A stretch of DNA of 64,000 bases. Origin: Centropus unirufus (taxonomy: Eukaryota; Chordata; Aves; Cuculiformes; Centropidae). Both the position numbers and the translations under genes were made by a program. The DNA lies in the NCBI GenBank assembly GCA_013397695.1, contig VYZI01000033.1, positions 428,666 through 492,665 on the forward strand, in the 5' to 3' direction. The notes beneath the pieces are model-generated. The model saw only the letters and a list, made by a program, of their open reading frames with translations. It did no database searches and had not been told where the DNA came from. Shown here one piece after another: positions 1 to 12,306 of the stretch. Within the stretch, counting starts at the first letter, position 1; each line of letters starts with the position of its first letter.

Positions 1-1122
1 GCACAGGGATGTCTACTTCTCTTGTGAGCTCTACAGGTTTGGTCTGGCTTGAATTAGTTTTCTGTGCTCGGAGTTTGGAGACTTCCTGGGAAAAATGTGT
101 CCTATGAGCCTTGGAGGCACATTGCGGGATAGGAGCTAAACCCTTTTCTCCCTCTGAACCTACTGATTTGCTTTTCCAAGAGCTAGGCTTCGGGAGCAGG
201 TGTAGTGACCCTCCTGCAGTTGCTAGGGAAGCCTGCTGCTGCCCATGCTGGGGGGAATGGGGACAGTCAAGGTGGGCTTCTGCCACTCCTTTGGCACCAG
301 AGGTACAGCACAGAGTCTGAGTACAGCCCTGTTTTGTTTCCAGCAGTTCATGCAGGGAACAGAGCTGCTCGTTCCTCCTGCGGAAGATCCACAAAGGGAA
401 GGTATTTCTTAAGGTAAAAATCCAAGGAACACATACTAGGTTTCTGAATCTAGTTAATTTTAGCTGCTATCCTAACTCTGAGACTCTTCCTAAATTCCCA
501 ATGCCATCTTCTACAAAACAACCTGTGTGAACTTCTCTGCCTGTGCCCTTTTGACTTTAATGAGTTGCTGCACAGGGAGAAAAGTCACAAATCACAGGGC
601 AGTCACAAACTGGGGCGTAAGGGACAGATCACGAATGTGAATTTTTTTTTCCTTCTTTGCTTGCAGGGAAGGTGGGAGACTGTCATTGTGAAGGCCACAG
701 AATGTACTGAATGTGATTTATCCTCATGCACCAAAGGAGTGGGGAAAAAAATAACTTCTCCCTAATGCCAGACAGAAGCATAATATTAATGAAAGAAAAC
801 ATCTTTCTAATTTGTTTTCCCCCTTAATAAAATGAGAATAAGGTATCCACTGTATCAGTGGTGATATAAAGATTTCCCTAGTATTTTCAAAGAGCTTTCT
901 GAGCCTCATTTAGAATGTTTTGGAGAGGCTGGAGTGGTTGTAGTTCAACTCCATGTTTGTATCATCCTAGACACAAACAGTATATGAATATGAATATGAA
1001 GTATATGAAGTATATGAAGGAAAAGAACAATATATTTTTTTAAATAAAAATCTCATGAGCTTTGAGTTGTCAAGACATTCAAGACCAAAACTTCCAAATT
1101 AGGGGTTTCAATGTATTCCCTT
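1..1122. other. Non-coding left edge with possible exon-like segments
   Basis: No recognisable protein family is encoded here. Two splice-acceptor-like sites are visible on the plus strand: a TTTTGTTTCCAG at 332-343 and a long pyrimidine tract ending in CAG at 666. An AATAAA polyadenylation-type hexamer lies at 826-831. A short imperfect repeat of GTATATGAA-like units occupies about 980-1020. These signals could belong to the last exons of an unseen transcript, but each is common by chance. Confidence 0.3.
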
Positions 1123-1123
1123 A

Positions 1124-1428
1124 AGAGATAGATAGAGATAGAGATAGAGATAGAGATAGAGATAGAGATAGAGATAGAGATAGAGATAGAGATAGAGATA
1201 GAGATAGAGATAGAGATAGAGATANAGATAGAGATAGAGATAGAGATAGAGATAGAGATAGAGATAGAGATAGAGATAGAGATAGAGATAGAGATAGAGA
1301 TAGAGATAGAGATAGAGATAGAGATGGAGATGGAGATGGAGATGGAGATGGAGATGGAGATGGAGATAGAGATAGAGATAGAGATAGAGATGGAGATGGA
1401 GATGGAGATGGAGATAGAGATAGAGATA
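1124..1428. repeat. Hexanucleotide tandem array (GAGATA)n with GAGATG blocks
   Basis: About 51 units of a 6-bp repeat run almost without interruption. Most units are GAGATA. Two internal blocks are GAGATG: seven units at 1321-1362 and four at 1387-1410, separated by GAGATA units. A single N is present at 1225. The minus strand stays open for 134 codons only because the repeat reads as alternating Ile-Ser, so it is not a gene. Length polymorphism and replication slippage would be expected of such an array. Confidence 0.98.
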
Positions 1429-2509
1429 TTTAGTTTGATATACAAAGAGGAGTCCATACTTTTATTTGTAATATATTGCTGGAAATCAATTCTGAAGTGA
1501 AGGGCTTTGTGAGAAACACATGGTCAAACACGATCAGGAACAAAAGCCAGATATAAAGTGCAGCAGGGCCAAGGGTCAGGGTTTGAAGGTGGACTCTCAT
1601 TAGCACACTGAGGGGTAAGATACTTACATAATTTTAAATATCTGCCTCCAAATTCTTTACTGGTACTTCTGAACCCTTTCTATACTATGAGCCATTTCAC
1701 AATGCAGAGGAATTTGTAACTTTCCCTCCTACCAGCCATTTGCAAAAAGGGAGTTTGCTGTGGGCTGTTGGAGCCCCAGTGGGGTAGCTGCTGTTTAATG
1801 TGAATTGCAACACTGGATAGCCGCTTGCCAGGGAAACTGAACAAGGAGAGAGCTGGTCTCCGAATTCAACTTGGGAATGTAAGGATTTGCAAATTTTCCT
1901 TTGTCGCTTTTGAACCTACATTTATTCTTTGGCATTTTGCAGTCCTGTCATTACAACTTGACCATGAAACTGACTCCCCGTGCAAAATATTAGTGACAAT
2001 CTTCGCTGGTAGTTGATGAGATTATTAGTCGTGTTGTTGCAGGATCAATTGCCAGATTTTATCAAACATTAGAAAAAAATAAGGCAGAGGCAATTATGCT
2101 GCCTAGGCTCTTTTGTCTTCTTAGCAGCCTGTTCTCCTATGCCTCTCTTTTCACACTGAAGTTCCTCTTTCCGGTGAAAATCCTTCATTTAAGATGTTTA
2201 ACGCATTTCACTTAAATGTTTTTTCCCTGTACATTACTTCAGGAAACATTGTAATTCTTGATAGACTGGTTTTTTCCATTTCCAGAGGTTTCTTTTGAAA
2301 ATCAGGACAAAAATAATCTCTTGCCTTCCTGGTATGTTCTGAAAGTACTGACATTTCAAAGATTATTTAGGATATGTTTTTTATTAATAGGAGGAGAGGC
2401 AGCTTCCTAATGATTAGATTTTGTGGTTTTCTCTGAAAGTATTGTTGTCACTAAAATTTCTTTAATAGTATGCCAAATTATAAAAATAGTAATTAGATCA
2501 TTAGATAAA
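1429..2509. other. Non-coding DNA, no feature recognised
   Basis: This stretch is AT-rich unique-looking sequence with only short chance reading frames. I see no repeat family, RNA gene or convincing splice structure. Confidence 0.5.
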
Positions 2510-2551
2510 NNNNNNNNNNNNNNNNNNNNNNNNNNNNNNNNNNNNNNNNNN
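2510..2551. other. Assembly gap (42 N)
   Basis: There are 42 consecutive N. The gap directly abuts a dinucleotide tract, so it probably reflects unresolved microsatellite sequence, and its true length is not known. The reading frames that cross it are meaningless. Confidence 0.99.
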
Positions 2552-2555
2552 CCAG

Positions 2556-2581
2556 TGTGTATATATATATATATATATATT
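2556..2581. repeat. (TA)n microsatellite with GT start
   Basis: GTGT is followed by about eleven TA dinucleotides, immediately right of the assembly gap. The hidden part of the gap may extend this tract. Confidence 0.95.
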
Positions 2582-5280
2582 AGTTTTCCAATAATTTGTG
2601 CAGGCATTTTTCTGTGTTTCTTTGGGGTAACTGCAGGAGAATAAGATTCCAGTTGAGTGGAAGTTGCTAAAAGAGCCAGCTTCCAGGGCATGAAACCCTT
2701 TCACTTAAAGGAGCAAAGGTCAACTCAACAAGAAGTTGAGTCATGCCAAAAGCAGGACAAGTGTGTCCCCCAGGAGAGAGATAGCAAGAGAGCAGCAGAA
2801 TGTCACAGAGAGGAGTTCCTCGTCTTGGTGAAGTGTTTCAGTCTGGAGTGGGCTGTCAGTAGCAATGGAGCACCAGAGCCTACTGGATTTTCTTCATCAG
2901 GGCTAATCTTTGACAAGTGAGGAAACAGTCGTCAAATCAACTTATAACTATAAAGCAGCTCTTTTCAAGTTTTTAGACTTTCTAGTGCATGTTCTCTAAT
3001 TAAAACAAGGGAAATTTGTAGTGCTAATTACACTGTATCATTGCTGTATTTTTTCAGATGTCTTCAACCAATAACAATATTGGAGGTCACACAGATTTCA
3101 GTGTGTATATTTTTCAGTCATTCCTAGTTTTTGTTGGTCTGTGGTATTTAAGAAAACACATACACAGTGCCTAGCCCAGAATTATTAGATGATCTGGAGA
3201 GAAAGCGGAAGTGAAATTATCAGGATTTGATTTCATAGAAACATTTGATGGATTTCTGTTTGTTTACCTGGTGCTACTTAAACCTGTCAGCATCATCTGA
3301 AAGTGCACAAGCATATATGTGTCTGTAAGTACACATGTGATCTGAGGAAAAGGAACAAGAAGATGACAGCACCTCATTAGGCTGCATTCTCCAAACTGCA
3401 TGCATTAAAAAAGAAAAATTATTTCAGAGTTTTCACCTTTTTTTTCTCTAATGAACACAGCAACATATCTTACGTCTTGAAGAAGCAGAAAACTATGTAC
3501 TATGTATTATTTTTATGACCTTTCCACTACATTTGCACTTAATATGGGTTAATTTACTTGATTATGCAAAGCTGAATAATAAACACCTGTACACAATGTA
3601 GGCTGTGGCAATATGACTTTTACAAAGGTGTTGGGAAAGTTTTAAGAAGTGCTGACTGCATATTGGAAATGTGATTGATGGTTGTGTGCGCACGAATTGT
3701 TCAAAGATAACAGGATTTGCTGATTATGCATTCTCATTTCCTACTGAGTGCAGGCTGCTTTGCTGGAGTGTACTGCTTTTGGCTGATTGAGAGGTTTCAC
3801 TAAACACCTCTACAATAGCTAGAAAACTGGATCGGATCTTGGTGACAGAAAAACACTGATAGATAATCTTAGACCACAACCTTAAGAATGTACAGTACCT
3901 TGAGACATTTAGTACCACAACCATGAGTCTGAAGGTTTATTTCAGTTTTGTTAATCACCCAGAAATGTGAATGATCGTTACGCAGTTTATATGGCCAGAC
4001 CTATACTGCCTGGGTTTGGATAGTGATCCTAAACTACCATGGAAATAGACTTCCTCATGAGATTTTTTTGTTATAACCCATTCTGCCTCAAGTTTTCTCA
4101 TCTCGCAATAGGCCATTAACCTGTCAGTCATTTGTTATTAGAACAAAAAACTCTTCTCTTTTATTCCAAACACCAACAATAGCACCTGGTAACATTGAGC
4201 AGACTTTGAGCTGTAACCTGCCAGTGCATTCCTGTTGTGTAATGCATTCACACATTCCCAGCAGATTTTCATTTACTCTAGCAATGGCTAGACTAATTCA
4301 CACGCAGCACATTGTAATGCAAATGGAATGGTTAAAATAGATCACACGTCTCTCTTCCATCTCAATTTCAGTCTAATGTATCATTGCAGCTTATTCTGTA
4401 AACTGTTGAAGCCATCTTCATTCAACTGTAAACTAAAGAGACTAGATGTCTATCAGACAAAACCAAAACAGTTCTTGATTAATCACAACCTCTTGACCTA
4501 GTGAGTGATAGCTGTGTTAAAAATGTTGTCATTATCTAAATGGAGTACCCAAACGTCCTGCAGATCCTAAGCAAATTGACTCTCTTCTATTTATAAACAA
4601 CACTGGAGGATGAACTGCTGGGTTTATACTAGAAAAGGGACATCATTCATTTTTATCCAACATACCTGCTTTTAGTGATATTACCCACACACGTGGGTTT
4701 TAGGAAATCTTAACAACTGAAGTAGTTTATATGCTTTTAAGACTAATTTTGAGGTTTATGTGTACATTCATCACACTGGAGCTAGGTCCTTAATATCTAC
4801 CTAAAATGCATAGTGTTAGTAGTACACGTTAAAGTCCCTTCTTAGGCTTTCTATAACATCCTAAACATCATTAGCACTAGATATGGAATTCTGCCTTGCC
4901 AAGGTTTGTATAAATGTTTTTTGCTGTGCTGAGGGCATTTTTCCAACAGATAAAATGCACATGTCTGTGTGTGGATGACAAAGTGATGGATCTTTGAAAG
5001 CTAGATTTATAGTTACATATTGCCAGTTCTTTGATTAATAATCTGGTCACATGCGAGTAAAGACACCGTTATAGGAAAAAATTGAATTATGTACAGGATT
5101 TTTTCCTGTTGCTTTTAAAATATTGGCTTTCTTTCTGCATGTTGTTCCAACGAAGCCTTGAGAGAGAAGAGGCTTGGATTGCACATGTCCCTAATCATTT
5201 ACAATTCTTTTCCGTCAGATGCCTACTTATTGCAGTATTACTTTTAATTCCTAGCGGATATAGCCATTATTATTGTTATT
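2582..5280. other. Non-coding DNA with a conserved-element-like patch
   Basis: No gene is recognisable. The sub-segment at about 4190-4560 has the look of a vertebrate conserved non-coding element: it is AT-rich, not simple sequence, and carries a perfect POU octamer ATGCAAAT at 4317-4324 and a GATTAATCAC homeodomain-type site near 4477-4486. Conservation itself cannot be seen from one sequence. Confidence 0.35.
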
Positions 5281-5320
5281 GAATAAATAAATAAATAACC
5301 ACGTAAATAAATAAATAATG
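5281..5320. repeat. (AAAT)n microsatellite, interrupted
   Basis: Two short runs of AAAT units are separated by CCACG. It is a low-complexity tract with no coding potential. Confidence 0.9.
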
Positions 5321-5759
5321 TGTAACTAATTCTTGTGCTAAGAATAAATATAAGGTCAGCCACAAGGTTATTTCAGGAAATAATTGTAATTTAATATAAC
5401 TAAAAATCCTTCTCAATAAAATGAGCAGTCAACATCCATTTGAAAATTGTAGCTTCTATTCATCATGAGGTGAACAAGAAGCATTAAATAACAAAAAGAA
5501 GACTTTCTCAGCCTCCATGGATTGCACAGTTAGATCCACCAATATACTCAGTGTCCCAAAGCAGCACAAGTAGGTGTGTTGTGCCTCTGATGTGGCTGCC
5601 ATGGTTTGATGTACCAGCCCTAAAGGAAATCCCACTTTACAGCCTGAGCTGGGAATTTGCTTCTGGGGAAAGATGTTCTGAAGCAAGCTACAGCATCCTC
5701 CATCCCAGCAATATGAACATGCAGCCCAGAGTCAGCAGGAGAACCAGGATTTAAAGCCT
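5321..5759. other. Non-coding DNA, no feature recognised
   Basis: Short open frames are present on both strands (for example 5456-5686 minus and 5551-5754 plus), but none shows a family motif. The right end abuts the old LINE relic, so part of this stretch may be its unrecognisable 3' portion. Confidence 0.4.
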
Positions 5760-6630
5760 CTTTTACCTGGCAGTGGAGTTGGACATGAACATCTCACCAG
5801 AAGCCTGTCCACAGCCTGAAGAAGGCTTTTGTATTTCTCTGTGATATTTTGCTTTTTCATGTGTCCAAGGATTACATTAGGGGGTTTTTTGCACAGCTTG
5901 CCCTGAGGCTGTCTGTTGAGGCAATTATCCACGATGACCCCATAATCCTCCATTGAATTGTTGCTTTGCTGGATCAGATCTCTTATCCTCCAAGAAGAGA
6001 CTGTATTCCTCACTCTCCCATTTAATACCTAGTACTTGGATGTATGATAACCCATCCTGTCAGATGATAACCATTTAATCAAATGATCCATGGCCCATTT
6101 TATTTTCCTTCTTGGTATTTTATGCCTCCTAGATCTCTAAACCCTGTGTGATTTTTACCAGCAAGGACTCTAAGGCACTGTTCAGATCTTTCTTGTAAAC
6201 ACCAGATAATGCTGAACCAAGAACTGATTCTATTAGAATCTCACTGGCAACACTGCTACTTTCTTATTATCGTATCAGTCATACCTGCTGTCCCGATTTT
6301 AATTAATGCAACCTGTGCTTTTTAATCCTAACATCATGTGACACTAAATCAAATGCTTTGGAGAAGTCAAAGTATACTGTAACAATGCAGCTGACTTTTG
6401 CAAGTAGAAGTAATTTTATGAAGAAAAGAAAATAACAAACTTCATCTGATGGGGCCAAATTTCCATAAGGTTGTAATAAATAACGCTTGTCATATTTTTG
6501 TCCTTAATTCTTTGCTGAACCACAAAGGATCATTCCATTCTTTCATTAATGATAACTAATCTAAAACTCCTCAAGACTAACGTATCTGTCTGTAGTTGCT
6601 CTAGTAGTTTAAATTGGTCTAATATTTAAA
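5760..6630 (-). mobile_element. Ancient CR1/L3-like LINE relic, ORF2 reverse-transcriptase part
   Basis: Read on the minus strand, 6377-6336 translates to VYFDFSKAFDLVSH, the motif A signature (F/YxDFSKAFD) of non-LTR reverse transcriptases. About 145 codons downstream, the open frame at 6013-5732 contains DYGVIVDNCLN followed by PPNVILG and ITEKYK. These align by eye with the CR1 C-terminal region, which has DLGVxVD, then ANxILG, then a SREV-like block. The spacing between the two motifs fits CR1 with some indels. The sequence is riddled with stops and frameshifts and lacks both element ends, so it is a long-dead fragment. It is much more diverged than the CR1 copy near 44 kb. Assignment to CR1 or a sister clade (L3, L2) is inference. 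The edges are approximate. Confidence 0.75.
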
Positions 6631-6674
6631 TATTTCATTCACCGGGGCTTGTTGCATTCAAGTTCTTTAGGTGG

Positions 6675-6775
6675 TTGTGAGGAATTTAGTTAGTGCTACC
6701 TGGCTAGTGGTATATCAGGAAGTTCAAATGGATGATCTGAAGGTCCCTTCTGATCATAATTTCTATGAAATCTTT
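6675..6775 (+). mobile_element. Decayed CR1-type 3' end
   Basis: The stretch reading GGATGATCTGAAGGTCCC, then TTCTGATC and TTTCTATGAAATC, resembles the end of CR1 elements: a GATGATCTxxAGGTCCCTTCCAA block followed by ATTCTATGAT-type terminal units. Orientation is plus, opposite to the neighbouring minus-strand relic, so at least two insertions are involved. The upstream body is not recognisable. Confidence 0.6.
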
Positions 6776-8372
6776 GAAGCTGTCTTTGGCAATATTACAA
6801 AGGAAATCTGCGAGGAATGATGAACTGTTGACCAAGACTTCTCACTGTGGTTGTGCCCGCAGTTTGAGAAAGCAAAACTTTGTTCTTCAGGATTTTAACT
6901 TCACTGTAGACATTTCTTGCAGTCAAATCTATTCTTCATAACCATCCACAGCATCACTAGAATTATGGGGAAAGAGTGAATTGTATGTTATTTGTTTTAC
7001 TAGTCTTCACAGGCAAAATGAAGTTTCACAGGAAATTGGTTTCCTGAGGTGCATTGTTTTATGCTTTCAGCATAATAATGGGCTCATACTGCTCAAACTC
7101 TGACGGTTTTAGTTTTGTATTATAATATAATTCCCAATTGTTTACAATTGCAACATACGAATTTGCAGCAAAAAGAGAGTCAATTATTTGTTCAGAAATG
7201 AAATGAATTGTTCTTTCTTGTTATTTATATAATAGATACGCTATCAATATTATATATAACATATGTCAAGTGATCGTATATTAGCAAGTACATAAAATAA
7301 ATATTATACACATATAACATATTAAATCTACTAGCAACTCTGGGGATGTATTTATGCTGCTATCCATAGAATGTCTGTGGCTTGAAGATATTTTCCTGAA
7401 CAAGCTGTGACCAAGCAGGTCAGGGAAGGGCTGAAGCTTCTCCATTGACTCTGCAGGACTACCAAGCTCTCCACAGCTGTTCAGCTACTGATGTACACAC
7501 TGGTATGAATTCAGCACTGCTTGGCATATATGAGACAAGCCATTGCCGTATAGATGTAAGAGGCTGTTTTGCCCAGGTCCATTCTCAAGGGCAGGGAACT
7601 GCTTATTTGCACTATGTTTAACCAGTTGTTATGACCCGATTCTTTATGAGCTCTGCTTGCCCCTCAGGAAGGTTCTCTTGAAACTCAGCTCCAGTTCTAA
7701 CATTTCAGCCTAATAGATGGGCTTACATCTGGTCTTCATTATTACATTCTGCTCTTAACCAAGCCGGCAGAAACCTCTGGATCAGTGAATTTCATGTTGA
7801 ATCAGTAGCAGGTAATTTCTTTAGATACCACAGGCAAGTCTGGATGGCCACACCACACGTGGTGTCATGTGTCTAGCATTGCTCACACTCACATCACAAC
7901 AAACAGAAAAATATTTTGCCTTGCATCATTTTGCTGAATCCACGTGTACTAAGTTGACTAGTCCAAAATGAAGTACTAAAATTCAGATTGTGGAGCAGAA
8001 AAAGAAAAATTCTCCAGATAACATAGAAACTCTTCTCACTGGGAGTGTTTTGCCGAGAGGGCTGTTAAACAATGACAGCAGTCCCAGAGCACTGGCTCTT
8101 CGACAGGCTGCTCAGGCCCTGTCTCTGGTAGCACAGGTGGGGCAACAGTTCAAAGAAGCTGCATGGAGCTGAGCCCTTGTTTGTTAAGAAACAACTCAGT
8201 CACCCTAAACCTCTGTGGAGCCCAGCACTCTGTGTGACTCCTATGGGTGAGGTAAATTAAACTGGCTATAGCCTGTTCGCTCGTTGTCCGCAGGCGGAAA
8301 CAGCCTGGGCTGGCTTGAACCCATGCTATTATCTTCCCTTCATCCCTGCCGTGCAAGCCATGTTTCCCCAAA
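6776..8372. other. Non-coding DNA
   Basis: No gene is recognised. Positions about 7200-7330 are extremely AT-rich with many TATA-like words and are best read as low-complexity sequence. A CACGTG E-box lies at 7857-7862. Slightly GC-richer sequence from 8000 on carries short open frames on both strands that show no family motif. Confidence 0.4.
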
Positions 8373-8522
8373 GGGGCCTCCTCTCCAGAAAACACCTCTC
8401 ATCAAAGCTCTCCCCTGTGCCAAGCATGGGCATTGCCTGGCCACTGGCCAAAAAAAGCCTGAACATATCCTATGCTACAGAGCTCGCCAATAATTAAATA
8501 CATGGAGCATTTTGGAAGTGGT
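8373..8522 (+). repeat. Unidentified duplicated segment, copy A
   Basis: This 150-bp segment matches 12307-12430 in the same orientation with about eight mismatches over 124 aligned bases. It has one extra 26-base stretch, just after GCCACT. Similarity starts abruptly at GGGGCCTCC and ends at AAGTGGT, with no detectable similarity in the flanks. I do not recognise the family. It could be a dispersed low-copy repeat, a transposon fragment or a local segmental duplication. Confidence 0.9.
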
Positions 8523-11500
8523 GGAGTCCTAAGTATAATAGATGAGACATAAGACCTAACCAGGCTTATTAACCCTGTTTCACAGTTGGCCCTATTTGGC
8601 TTGTATTCATGCTAAAATTAATCTGGTTTCTGCACTGCGTTCCTTGGGTCTCCAGGTTAAAGGAGCCCTGGTTATCTCAGGTGTTGCGCCAGACCCAAGC
8701 TAGCTCTTTGAGAAGCCACATCATGATATGAAGTGCGTGGAAATGTCTGAGCCAATGAATTTTCAGGATCTATCTTTCATCCAGCAGGGTCAGTGATGGG
8801 TTAAATTAACATAGGCGTATGCTGAATATATCTGGAAATGTAGGAAGCACAGTGTTCTCCGGGTGTGTGAGATCAAGGAGTGTGATGTGGAAAACTTGAT
8901 ATCTTCTGCACGAAGTGAACTTGAGGGTCTAGGAATCAACAGCTCTATCCTCAACCTGTGTGAAAGAGGCTGTATTGCTGGGGCCTCTGTGCCTGGCTGT
9001 GCCCCAGTAGACAGCTGTCCCAGAAGTGAATTAGCTCAGTGCAGAACCAGCTCTCGAGTCTCTCCACACGATGCAGTTAATCTGCAGCCCAGGTAAATCT
9101 CTGAAAAATAATCAAGAGTTGATCATTCTCTGATTCTTCATAACAAATGTTTAATTGGCACATGAATATAAGACAATATAACTCCCACTTGTCCATGTAT
9201 AAATCTGGTAGAATTAGAAGGCAGCTTACCATCTCTCCACAGAAGGAGATCTGGAAGAGTAGATTCTCTAGACGTTTAGCTCCGCTTTAGTTCCATGATT
9301 TGTCTGATGGAAGTAACAGTTCAGGTGCAGACAGTGGGGGTGGAGGGAAATCATGTTCTCTATTACCTACTCATCTCTAATTTCAAGCTCCAATTTTTAG
9401 AAGTAAGATAATTTGCCCCCCACATGGTATCTGTATCTGGAACTTATTATCTGCTTTGTTAAGTTCAGATGGCATTCAGATAGGGATAATTTAATTAGAC
9501 ATCTCAGTAATCATACATGCACACTCACTGCCACAGCAGGGTGTGGCTTCTTAAAATAAAAACCCTTCAAATATTACTTAGCTTAGCATGTTTTCCCTGT
9601 AAGATTTCACATTGTGGGCATGTATGTGTATATCACCTCCTTTTTTCTCAAGAGTTCATGTCACGTGGTGTTTCCCCTTTGAAGGTTTTCATGTTATTTG
9701 GGAAATATCCTTATCTAAAAAAACTTCCTGTGCTCTGGAGATGGTCCTTTGAGAAAATGCTCATTTTACACTTTTGCTGCACTTTGAAAACAGTGATAAC
9801 ATTAGGTGGTTGCCACTGAACCAGAAACTATCTCAAGCCTGGAAGATATTTCCCAGAGATTGTAGGACATACATGCAGAGGGTATTTCTTTGGGAATCTC
9901 CCCATTGCACATGTGCCCTCACTCTGTGCTGTTTTACAATTTACAGTGTCATCATATTTTCCATCTGAAAATCCAAGGAGAAGAGCACATTTACTACAGC
10001 TCCACTAGGAATAGCTTGAGAAAATGTTTAATGGGAGAGGTCCAAAAGTGGGGAATGGGTTTATGGCTTGTGCTGTTGCTTATTATTTTGCCTGTTCTCA
10101 TATTTGCAATTCTACTTCAAACTCTATCTGGCAGTTAGTATCAAGCTGATGTCCAATCAATGATCTAATTAAAATAAATTAAAACTTGTAGGACTTAGAT
10201 CTACTAAACTTTGGGGAGATTAAAAACATGGCATTTAAAGTCATAGCCAAATTCTCCAAGTCGCCCATACTTAGGGAAATAGCATAAAGAAAAACTTTCT
10301 GCTCAAAATCTGCATTTGAATTTGAAACTTCAGTCAGTATCTGGGTGAAAGAGCAGACATGTTGCACTATAAACTTCATAAAAGCAATTGTATAAACTTG
10401 AAACTACTTATTCAGGAGAAAATGGCTTGCAAAAGAAGCACAAGTGAAAATATTTAGATCTGGCTGAAGCAGCTACGAGCTCGATCATTATATGTATGCC
10501 ATGCACGTAAATAGCTTATGGGTGGGTCTAAAGCCAATATGAACCTTTATGTGGAAAATACTGCCTATGTGGGTATGGAAAATAGCCCATTTAAACTATA
10601 ATTACACTGAATATGTGCAAATAAAACCAGAATAAAAACCCATGTAGAAAGCACATTTCTTTTACATTTCTTTGGGCATGTTCTATGCTATTCTCACTGT
10701 CTTATTCCGTAGACAAAACTAAGTCATCCTAAGGCTCTTTCTGATCTTGAAATTTCCCAACTTGCTTGTATTTATCACAAAGCAACATGTGGGATCCGTT
10801 AGAAGCTAAACGGGAGAATTTAAAGGTGAATTCAGGAAATTGGTATCTCATAGGAAGAATGAAAAAATCTTGGAGCGAGGATGACTTTAGTAAAACAGAA
10901 ACCAGTGAGATGCATGTAGGAAATGTGATGCAGCCAGTTTTTATATTGGGCTTGTAAATGGAGATTGGAATACTAGGCTCACCCAGAAGAGACAGGAAGG
11001 TCCCTTTTCCCCTTTACAGCTCATTCTTGCCCCAGAACACAGGAAGTAAGTGCTTAGGAGAAGGAGAAATAAATGTGGTTGTAAAGGAAATTATTAGGCA
11101 AGAACAGAGCACTGAATTCATCATGGAGGACTCCGCTCAACTCTTTGAAGTTAGATAGACATAGAGTAGCAGTGGTGAATCAAACTCAAGCAAAGGCACC
11201 CTTGTCAATATTGCATTTTCACATTCTCGTGTGGTTGCTACTGGTTCCAGATAGCAATTAGATACTGGAACACAGTAATAGGGCTTCTGCTTGTCCAGCA
11301 GAAACCAACTGAGGGATTTTAATGGGAACTTTTGTTTCTACTGAAGTAAGCAAGAATTCTGGCACTTAGAGCAACAGACCCATATTCTTTGCTAGTGTAA
11401 AAATGCCAACACCAATGAAAGTACAATCACACCAGCTGAGATTCTGATCTATAATATTGTAGATCTATGCAATAACCACCTCCTTGTGCCAAAGATTTCA

Positions 11501-12306
11501 GTATTTCAGATGTTGTAATATTGTCAGGCAATCAACTGACAAGAAAAATGAAGGAGAGAAACTACAATTTGCAACAAAAGATTGTCCCAAAGGTCAATTC
11601 CTGGAAGTAAACTTGCCTTCAAAAGAAAATCAAAAGCCTGGGCTAGAAAAACAACCTCTTCATCTGAAATTTCTGTCTTGCTTTTGCTCTTTATTCAGAG
11701 GCAAAAAAAAAGTTAATGTAAAAGCTCGTCATCTTTTCTGGTTTGTTCTGGCTTATGCCACACCCTTGATTAGCATGATCAGATTGCTCTCCAGTAGCAC
11801 ATTAAAGCAATGTATCATGTGTGGTTCCTTCCCTCTTTTTCTCCCTAGGAAGTTGTGCACAGATTTGTGTGAAAAACTTTTTTTCATGTTTTATTATGTA
11901 TTTAGTAGAGAAGTAAGGTCGAGGGAGTTTCTTTGCACTTGGAAGAGAAGTTAAAGAGGTATGTGGGATTTTCCAGTATTACAAGCATTCCTTCCAGTCT
12001 TAAACGGGTTTCCAAAAGATCTGTCCCCCACTGGAAGGTTAATTCTTCTGTAGCGTTTTTCAGTACTGTCAAAAACCTAAAAAATATGAAGAGACAAATA
12101 CAAACTAAGCTATGCATGAGCTCAGAAGAAATTTATTAGGAAAACTTTCAGCTTTACAATGAGCACCCTAAAAGATGGGTACCACCAGATTCATTTGCAG
12201 AAAGGTGATGGTCCCGTACAGAGATCTTCACTGAAATTGATGGCAGCAAGTAGATAGATAATAAATCCACAAAACAACCTGTGGGTCTTCTTGCCACTGA
12301 GCCAGA
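8523..12306. other. Non-coding DNA between the two duplicate copies
   Basis: There is no recognisable gene. The longest frame, 156 codons at 11484-11954 plus, has no family motif, and its composition follows the surrounding AT-rich DNA. Other frames of 60-100 codons look like chance. No transposon boundaries were seen that would explain why the duplicate copies flank this stretch. Confidence 0.45.

Noticed and set aside
1124..1428. Array considered as CRISPR
   Set aside because: Units are 6 bp with no unique spacers, and the genome is vertebrate-like.
1053..1457. 134-codon minus-strand frame of alternating Ile-Ser
   Set aside because: It is the translation of the GAGATA/GAGATG hexamer array. 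A 6-bp unit without stops stays open in frame for any length.
2407..2704. Several frames around the N run
   Set aside because: They cross the assembly gap and the (TA)n tract, so the residues are not real.
11484..11954. 156-codon plus frame
   Set aside because: No family motif, composition like surrounding AT-rich DNA, and no splice or promoter context.
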